47,500 nt of DNA. Source: Chrysomallon squamiferum. Taxonomy: Eukaryota > Mollusca > Gastropoda > Neomphalida > Peltospiridae. The first letter of the stretch is position 1; each line of letters opens with the position of its first letter. Positions 1-9,490 of the stretch are shown here, piece by piece. The DNA is taken from the NCBI GenBank assembly GCA_012295275.1, contig CM022675.1:2516697-2564196 (forward strand). Reading direction: 5' to 3'. The notes below the pieces were generated by a model that worked only from the letters and a program-made list of their open reading frames with translations, had not been told where the DNA came from and ran no database searches. The position numbers and the translations under genes are program-made.

Positions 1-31
<31 letters not shown>

Positions 32-248
32 TCTGAAAACAGAAAGAAAGAAAGAAAAAGAAAGAAAAAGGAAGACAAATAATTAGCAAAACGTAATGTA
101 GTTAGTGAAATATACTAAAGCGAAGACGAATTTTAAACAAAAGCAATTTTATCTAAAAGTATAAACAGTTTTCAACTTCAGTTCGGTACTAATGTATATG
201 AAATATTTGTCAAGTTCACTAAATGTCATGTTTGTTGACATATTCATT
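1..248 (-). other. Gene A 3' flank / probable 3' UTR
   Basis: Positions 1-30 are an ATT/AAT repeat; the rest is AT-rich sequence copied nearly unchanged downstream of gene B (about 20765-21024). The shared block therefore begins before the stop codon of gene A and runs into its downstream region. No second gene is seen. Confidence 0.6.
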
Positions 249-415
249 TTACTGATTGGACTTTTTCTTCCTGTTAAAACTCAGGAAGACGACCACCACA
301 ATCCCAATGACAAGTGAGAAGATGATCACCATGACAACACAGAGAACAATCAGAATCGTGGTGTTGATACCAAGTTGATCAGATCCATGTTCTTCACCTG
401 ATGTCTGTGAGATAC
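249..415 (-). CDS. Gene A terminal exon: transmembrane helix and basic tail
   Basis: The exon opens after TTCTAG at 417-416, encodes ISQTSGEEHGSDQLG, then a hydrophobic run of about 25 residues (ILIVLCVVMVIIFSLVIGIV and onward), then FNRKKKSNQ and a TAA stop at 251-249. This is a single-pass type I anchor with positive stop-transfer residues and a tail of about ten residues. No signalling motif is seen in the tail. In gene B the same exon carries 9-base and 8-base deletions. Confidence 0.85.
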
Positions 416-1047
416 CTAGAATGTAGTACATTGTCAAATGTCAGATTTTTGGAAACGTTATTGCAGCTAATATACATATGAAATAAAATCTCCATTTAAC
501 TGTTTGTTTAATGTATATGAAAGAAAATCTCTATTCAACTGTTTGTTTAATATCACAAGACGAATCGCAAATACGATTAAAATTAAAGAAAACAAATAAA
601 CTCACGCGGTGTTCGATCTTCTACAATCACGTCCAGGACAGTGAATGTCTTTCTGACAAGTTCATCAGACGTTTCCGCCGATCTTCGTTTTCTTCCAGAC
701 TCTGCCTTCTCGTTGTAGTCCACCTGAAATTAAAAATATGAATGTGAAATTTGATTGTCTGATTTCTGATTTTGCGGAAAACGTTGAAAATTTCTCCATC
801 TTGAAACAAATATCTCCATCAAGACAATGAAATAATAATAACAATAATAATTATAATAATAACAACAATAATAGTAATAGTAATAAAAAATAATATAAAT
901 CAACAACATCGAAATGACTGTTGTCTCCAAGTATTGTTAGTAAGGTAATCATAATTATTTATATTTCCCTTTACTGAACACATTGCGTAAAATCCTTGAA
1001 TCACGAAACAATAAATAAATAAATATATAAATTAACTAATTAATAAC

Positions 1048-1097
<50 letters not shown>

Positions 1098-2329
1098 CTT
1101 TAGTACAACCAACGTTAAAGTTTGATTAGAAATTTTAAAACTTACAGGGTCGCACTGAGATTTTTGACCTGGAGGACAAACTTTGACAGAACATTTTGTA
1201 GAGACTGCGTTGTTTTTGTTAAAGGTGAAAGCTTTCAACTTGAATGTGACGTTGTTTCCAGATCTTTCAGGTTCCTGTATCATCAGTTTACCAATCTCAG
1301 ACGAAGGACAGCTGAAGAAAGAAACACAATTATAAACTAGTCACAACTAAACGTCATTTCTGTTTGAGTATTATAAGCTACATCGTTCTGATTAAACAGG
1401 TGATGTGATAAAATGCAGATTGTATAATTATAACTTTGTACGCTGATGTTACTTTGATGACTGGATGACTGATAACACAGGATTGATTATATTGTTAAAT
1501 GATACTATTTCAATAAACATCGAGTCAACCTTTAAATGAAGACATTGTTTTCACGGAATAGAAGTCTTACTGTTGAACCATGTCGGTGAAGTTAATTCTA
1601 AGACTATTTTATACATATGAATAATTATTATATTCTTACGGAAAAATGAAATCCTAGAAATAGTCATTCCTTCCTCAACACAAGTAATATCCATATTTCT
1701 ATTTGCGGCTAAGGAAGTATTACACTCTAAATAGGTTTAAAAATAAAATATTACCTGTTTTCAATGATTTTCAAAGTTTCACTATCGTCTCCAGTTTTCT
1801 GATTATCTGCAGTGCATGATTCTATTCTGAGGGTGCCTGATTCTGTCTCTGTTCAAAATATAATAGAATATTACAATTTGTAAATGCTGTTATCAAAAAA
1901 CAAATTGTGTTCTTTGCTAGAATTAGTATTATTTAAAAATCAAGTTTTATTGAAAGCTTTGTAAATATAATAGTGTTGTATCTCTGGAGTTAAATAACGT
2001 TAGCTAGTATCTAAATTTGAACACGTTACTACGAGTTAACACTATTCCATTCAACTCTCATTTCTGTGTTATTCTGATTGGTCATATTCAAAGAAAATAA
2101 TGGAAGATTTTTGAATATGTTAATATATAGTGACTGACACAAATATATTTACAGAGGAAACAAATATTTAATGTTTTTTTTCTTCTTCGTTTTTATAAAC
2201 AAACTTTCCTACGAGAAAAAACAAAACAAAAGTGTTTCATATTTCCATTAATTATTTTAAAATTCATTCAATTAATAATATGGTACTAAAATTCATACAT
2301 GCGTTTCTGTTCTCTCTTTTTCTTTAATA

Positions 2330-2374
<45 letters not shown>

Positions 2375-4537
2375 GATATGTTTAACGCCTTTAAATGAAT
2401 GTTTCTCTTCTATTTATTTACTTTTTATTTTGTTTTCATTAATTTCAAAACTCCGATTGTGAAATGGAATAAGTGGCTTGTGTTGATTCTATCTTAAGGA
2501 AACTTGACACTGGAAATGGCCCTAACACATACATCTGTAAATAAATCTATTATAAATATTTGTTTCTGTTAAACACTAAATTATTAAAACTAGAAATTTA
2601 ATCTTTATCAGTTGTTTAGTGTTACCTGCACATTTCACAGCAGCATCGTCTTCATGTTCACAGTAAGTGTTACCCCATTGAAAATTACACTGTTCAAAAC
2701 TTGTTTCATTTCCTAAACAGCGAATATCACGCAGGAAGATAGGTCCTGATCCTTCACCATAAAATGCTTCACGAAGTGCAGTTGCATTTGATCTGTAAAA
2801 CACATTTTTTACGATATTTGAAAAATGTCACACCCCATGTTTTACTGTTAAAATATGTCGTTTCTAAAACCTACTGATCAAAGAGGCAATTTTAATTTTC
2901 TTCAATAAAAAATACAGTTAGTATTTCTAGGGAAACATATGTTATTTTCTTCTTTTTTTCCCTTTTTTCTTTTCTTTGTTTCACTTGGTTTTAGAGGGCT
3001 TGAAAAAAAATGAAAAATATGAATGAAAAAAGAATATATATATATTCGACGACTTATTTAATATGGAAGCTGACCAACTGAGAAAATTGAAAAACTGAAA
3101 ATTATTTTAAGCTGAAAACAGATATTGAAGATTTATATTAACAAGTTACACAGTAAAATCGAGCATTTGCCTTTAAATTTAATAGCCATTATTAATAACT
3201 TACTTAATTTTCATAAGTAAAAAATACAGTTAGTATTTCTACGGAAACATATGTTTTTCTTTATTTTTTCTATCTTTCTTTTTTTATTTTCTTTGTTTCC
3301 TTTGGTTTTTGAGGCCTTGAAAGAAAATTTAAAAAATGAAAGAAAAAAATATATATATACTGAACGACTTATTTAAAATGGAAATTGCTCGATTTAGAAA
3401 ATGACAAAACTAAAAATTATGTCTTTGTTTCTTTTGGGTTTTTTGATGAGTTAAAAAAATGAAAAAAAAAATATATATATATATATATATATTGGACAAA
3501 TTATTTAATATGGACATTGCCCGATTCAGAAAATTACAAAACTAAAAATTATGTTATGCTGAAAACAGATATTAAACATTTATATTAACAACTTAAACAT
3601 TCAAATCCAGGATTCAGCTTGAAATATAATAATCATTATTAATATATTACTTAATAAAACCTAGGATTCTACAGTAAACCTCTGTTATAATAATCATTAT
3701 TAATATCTTACTTTGTAAAACCCAACATTCTGCAGTAAACGTCTGTTATAATAATCATTATTAATATCTTACTTTGTGAAACTCCACATTGTGCAATAAA
3801 CGTCTGTTATAATAATCATCATTAATAACTTACTTAGTGAAACCCAGCATTCTGCAATAAACATGTTATAATAATCATTACTAATAACTTACTTAGTAAA
3901 ACCCAGCATTCTGCAGTAAACAGCTGCGTTGTAATCAGTATGAAAGTCATCACAGACTGTGCCCCACATTCCAAGATATTTAATCTCTACTCGACCTTCT
4001 CGTTCTGATCTGCCTCCAACCAGACGAATCTTAATTTCTGAATCTTCCTCTGAAGAAAGAAAGAAAACAATAATAAAATGATTGTCATATCACACAATAA
4101 ATATAAAATACAGCACACCAGCATCTTTCAGTTAGCTTTTATGATATCACTTTTTTCAGTGTTTGCGTTTTGCCTGAGACAATCGACGCTATATTGAAAA
4201 TAGGAATGGAAAAAAAATAAAAATAAAAACAATAAAAATCTGTTCTAAGTATATTTTGACTGATGTCTAAAATATATTACCTCCACACAGCAAGCCTGTA
4301 AACTTAGTTTTTTCAGTGGGGTCTAGATCAAAGTTAAACTGACACTGGCTAATATTAGTTTCCTTTCCTCCACAGGTTACACCTGATGTCCAGATTTTTG
4401 TCTTGTTGGAAGTCAAATTTTGCTCCTGCGGAGTCAGTAGTATTGCTGTGTAACTTCTTTACATCAATAAATAAATATAGAAAATCAAACAATTAAAATA
4501 TATAAATACATACAAAACAGATACATAACCCTTATGC

Positions 4538-4615
<78 letters not shown>

Positions 4616-5442
4616 GTTATTATTAATTATTTTTTATTATTATTATTATTATTTATTCTTAGTTCTCTTTTTTATTCTCTATACATTTTCTTGTGATATT
4701 TTTCAAAACTATTCTTCTGTGCGACAAAAGTGCTGCATGTTTTGAAGCCATGTTGAATAGTTTCAATATTGACTTACTCGTTATAACCAAGAGTTCTGCA
4801 CATAACTTTAGCATCTGCTGGACTGATTTGTCTATCATAAAGTCTGCCCCACTCATTGTCTTTTTTCAGTTCAACTACACCGTAGTTACTGCTTGGGCCA
4901 TCAACTAGTCGTAATTCATATTCTGATGTGTTATCTATAAGCAAACACATCAACTAAATACAGTCAGAGATAGCACAGCTTTAACAAATATTCCAAACCT
5001 TCCCCTTTTAACTTTTATTATGTGTGGAGTTCTTGTTATTTCGTATAGTTTTGTTTCCTATGACCGGTAATTAACTGTATACATTCGCAACAAAGCTGAA
5101 ATCCGTTTTGATAGAATTGTCGTAATTCTTGAACTGTGTCGCAGTCAACTTTATGAAAAATTAGAAAGAAAATTAAACGAAACTCATCAAATAAAGTAAG
5201 TAATAAAACATGAAACCTATTGTAAACTGATAGTTTTAACATGAATACCTGAACACTTGACATCTACAGACAGACAGTCTTTCGTTTCATCGCGTAGTTT
5301 CAAAACACATAGATGAAGACCAGGCTCGGAATTAGAGCAGTCAGCGATGTACTTCCATACACTGCCAGTCACTTTTACACCATTATTAGTAGGTTTACCT
5401 CTGTTATTAAAAAAGTAAAATACATTTCTTCTTCTTCTTCTT

Positions 5443-5473
<31 letters not shown>

Positions 5474-5488
5474 TTCTTATTCTTATTC

Positions 5489-5529
<41 letters not shown>

Positions 5530-5863
5530 GCTGTTGTTGTTGTTGTTTCTATTAGTGCAACTAATATTTTCGTTTGAAAAATGATTTCTTATTTGTGTAC
5601 ATGTAAGAAAACCATTAATACTGAACGAAATATCAACGAACTATCATCACTAGAGTCAGGACGACAAAAGATTTACTAATATAAAAATATATCCCGTCAG
5701 AAGAAGATAAAACTAGATGTTAATCAAAAACTGTCAAAATGACTTTCCATTTATTTAGAAAGGGTAATTTTTCGTGTGAAAAACAGTTGTCTTTCTGGCA
5801 TTTTCTTATAATCACTTAATGATTTGAGCGACAGCAATAAGACAACATCATCATCACCACCGC

Positions 5864-5907
<44 letters not shown>

Positions 5908-6405
5908 ATAACAGTTCTTAATGTTATTTATTTGTTCATACATTAAATATGTTAACACTCAAGATTGGAAAGGCGTACTAACGTTGCATAACCCATTTGT
6001 CTGCACGCAACTTCTGCCGCATCGGAGTCTCCCGGTTTTGCGTGACAAACCGATTTCCATTCTCCATCCTCCAATATCTCAAGTCTTTCTTCGTCTTTGC
6101 TCACTCATTTATTTATGTATTTATTTATTATTGAAGATATAGATATTGATGTATTGTTTTGACTGAATTCATATTTAGTTTAGGTTGGTCGATTAATATT
6201 TCGTTCATTTTGATTTCTTACATTTTCACTGACTTTTATTTATTTTATCTAAATGATTATATTTCAGAAATTTAGGTGATGGAAAGAGCTAGAAAATACC
6301 AACAAAAAGGAACAGCTCCGATATTTTCTGTTCCTACTGTTATTTTTCATAATTAAACTGATTTCTGTTTTGTAATACAAACAAGTAAAACAGAAAAAAG
6401 AAGCA

Positions 6406-6493
<88 letters not shown>

Positions 6494-8277
6494 AGAGTGA
6501 TAATGACAATACTTTTTACCATCACATATAATTCCAATTGATGAGCACCATCACAGTTGTTAGTGCATTCAACAATGTGCCATGCTTGACAATCATCTAC
6601 GTCTAGTTCACATCCATTACAGCGAAATACACCTGCAAACATTTGTCCACTTCCCACTGGGAATAATCCTTTGCCACGTGGCATACCATAGGCACTGTAG
6701 AAAATTGTCATAGAAATTTATCTGTAAGCGTTGTCTTATCATAATTGAATAGATGTAAATATGTACTATGCAATAGAGTCGTTAATTACCTTTAATCAGC
6801 TTGCATGACCTTGCACAACGCATGTTACTTTATGTAGTGTATTATACTTTATTAAATGATGTTATATTATATGAAATGAAAATAATAATTTTGGAAGAAA
6901 GACTTAATCATTACTTTGCACAGAGAAAAATGACATGGAAAAATAAGAAAGAAAAAAGACAAATAAAAAAATAAAAACGTTATCCTCTTTTAATTTGATA
7001 CTTTGGCTAAAAATGAATTGGTACCATAATATGCATATCTTTTGTTTTTCTTTAAGAATATTGAATATTTGTATAACTGTTTATCTCACAGGCATCTCTC
7101 TGGGTGATCGCGAGTTCGAAATACAATTACTTCAATCATACTGAAGCTCAGTTGAAAAAGCAAACCAACACCACCACCAACAACAACAGGAATGTACTTT
7201 AAACTGTCACTTTACAATGATCTCATTTGATTTTGTTATAATTTTTATTAACAATATCTGGATGTATGGGACAGACTAGTCCATCGTACGAATACATTTT
7301 AAGAATCGTGCGGAGATCTTACACAATATGATAGTCTAATTTAAAACATATAATAAAAGTATAACTTCTCTTTCAATTAGATGTGTATCTCTTTCAATTA
7401 GGTTTGTATATGCACATGTGATAAACATTTAAGTATAAACTGGCTGCAGTGGGAAATAAGAGAAAAATGAGGACTGATCTAGGGAACAATCACACCACAC
7501 ACTCGAGTCTCCTAGTGTTATATGCTTTCTTCTGAAACTGCGGTGACACTTTTCAGTATAATTATAAGCGAGTTTTGAATACTGATGATAGTGATGATAG
7601 TATGAGAAAAAAATAATACAGAGAACAATCAGTAGTTTTGTAGTTTACTTACTTCATGTAACCGAGAGTCCTACAAACCGTAGTAGCTTCAAAGACGCGA
7701 AAGGGAAAAGGAATCACGTTCCCCCATGTGCCTTTGTACAGAACTTCTAATCGACCTTCTTTAGTTGTATTTCCATCAACTAGACGAACACTCACTTTAT
7801 AGACAGACAGAAAACGTGGATATTATTGGTTGAAGACACTACAAATATTGTAGTGAAATTTAAAAATGGAGAAAAATATATACATAACCGAATAGAGAAA
7901 ACATAGAAAACAAAGACTCATTGAGAATTTTAATTATTTCAGTAGAAACTTTATTCTATTTTGTTAAATTGTGGATAATTTTTATGAAGTGTTTTTGAAC
8001 TGTTTTAAAACAGTAATTTATACACGGACAATGACAGAGTTCATCATCTTCAACTCAAACTTAATAAGTGTAGTTTTTATGTAGTAAACAGAAATTACGT
8101 GGCTTAATGTCAGCAATCTTAGTTTCCACTTCTGCCGATCCCGTTACATCTGAAAATAAAGATAAAACTTTTCAAGTGAGTATGTTCCTGGGCCGAAAAC
8201 TCACTTCAAAAACAAAGCAAATCAACATTAATTTATCACAGCAATTATTATTATTATTATTAATATTATTATTATTA

Positions 8278-8339
<62 letters not shown>

Positions 8340-9459
8340 GTTATTAGTATTATTACGGAAAAAATGAGAACAAACACATTTTGTTACTTGTATTAAACTC
8401 AAATGTAAGATCTTCATCTAAAGATACAGCTGCTGATTCTGAAACTGAAGACCCGTCTTTGAGGTTGATGTTGAACTGGACAAGCGAGGAGTCTATTGAG
8501 TTAACTGTATGTCTGATATTCTGTTGGTTTCTGCCCCGAAAAAAGTTTAGGTATAAATATCCTACTACTAATAATAATAACAATTATAAATATTTTAACA
8601 ATAGGAGAAAATATTCGAAAATACGGTGTGAAATAACAATGAAAAAGTTTTAAAAAGATACAAAACAAAAGACAATTATAGTAGTAGTAATGATAATAAT
8701 TATAACAACGACTACAACAACGAACCTTTCAATGTCTTTGGTTGTTATCACTTTGGTGACAGTCAAGGTTACGGAATCCATGTTTTCTCCGCTACAAGTG
8801 ACACTGACTTTTGTATCGAAGTTTATCATGTACTTTTCACTGAACTGAATGATCACATCTCGAGTTCGACCTCCATTTAGCTTTGAAAACAAATCACTAT
8901 TTACACTTTATGTTTAATATCACTTCCTCAACAGAAAACAACCAAATATGTGTATGCATGTATGTATGTATGTATGTATGTATGTATGTATGTATGTATG
9001 TATGTGTTTGTGCATATATATATATATACATAACTTTTTCGCTGATATAAGAATCCAACAGGCACAAGCAACATTAAATTTATTTTATTTAATCATTTTA
9101 TACAAGTAACAGCATATATAAACATAGTTCATAAAGAAAATAAGTAAAATAAAAAATAAAAAATATAAAAATAAGAAACAGAACTGACCCCAGTCACCCC
9201 TCCACATTCACTGTTCTGAACACTGAGAGCCACACCTTGTTTCCCAGAGGGTAGGACTGAAGCCGCGAATTTGCAACTAGGCGTGTCTCTTTCCCCTTTA
9301 GCATAGATGACACCAGTGAATGTTCCAGCAGGATTAATCACAATCAACATAGAACTTTTCTGACAGGTAACTTCGTCTGAAAATATATCAATTAGTATTT
9401 CCAAGGAGGAATATATATATAATGATGATGATCATGACGATAACAAGAACAACAACAAA

Positions 9460-9490
<31 letters not shown>

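Noticed and set aside
511-741. Plus-strand frame over the furin exon, repeated at 21279-21503
   Set aside because: Its conservation in both copies comes from the minus-strand exon and recent duplication; the splice signals and RKRR site are on the minus strand.
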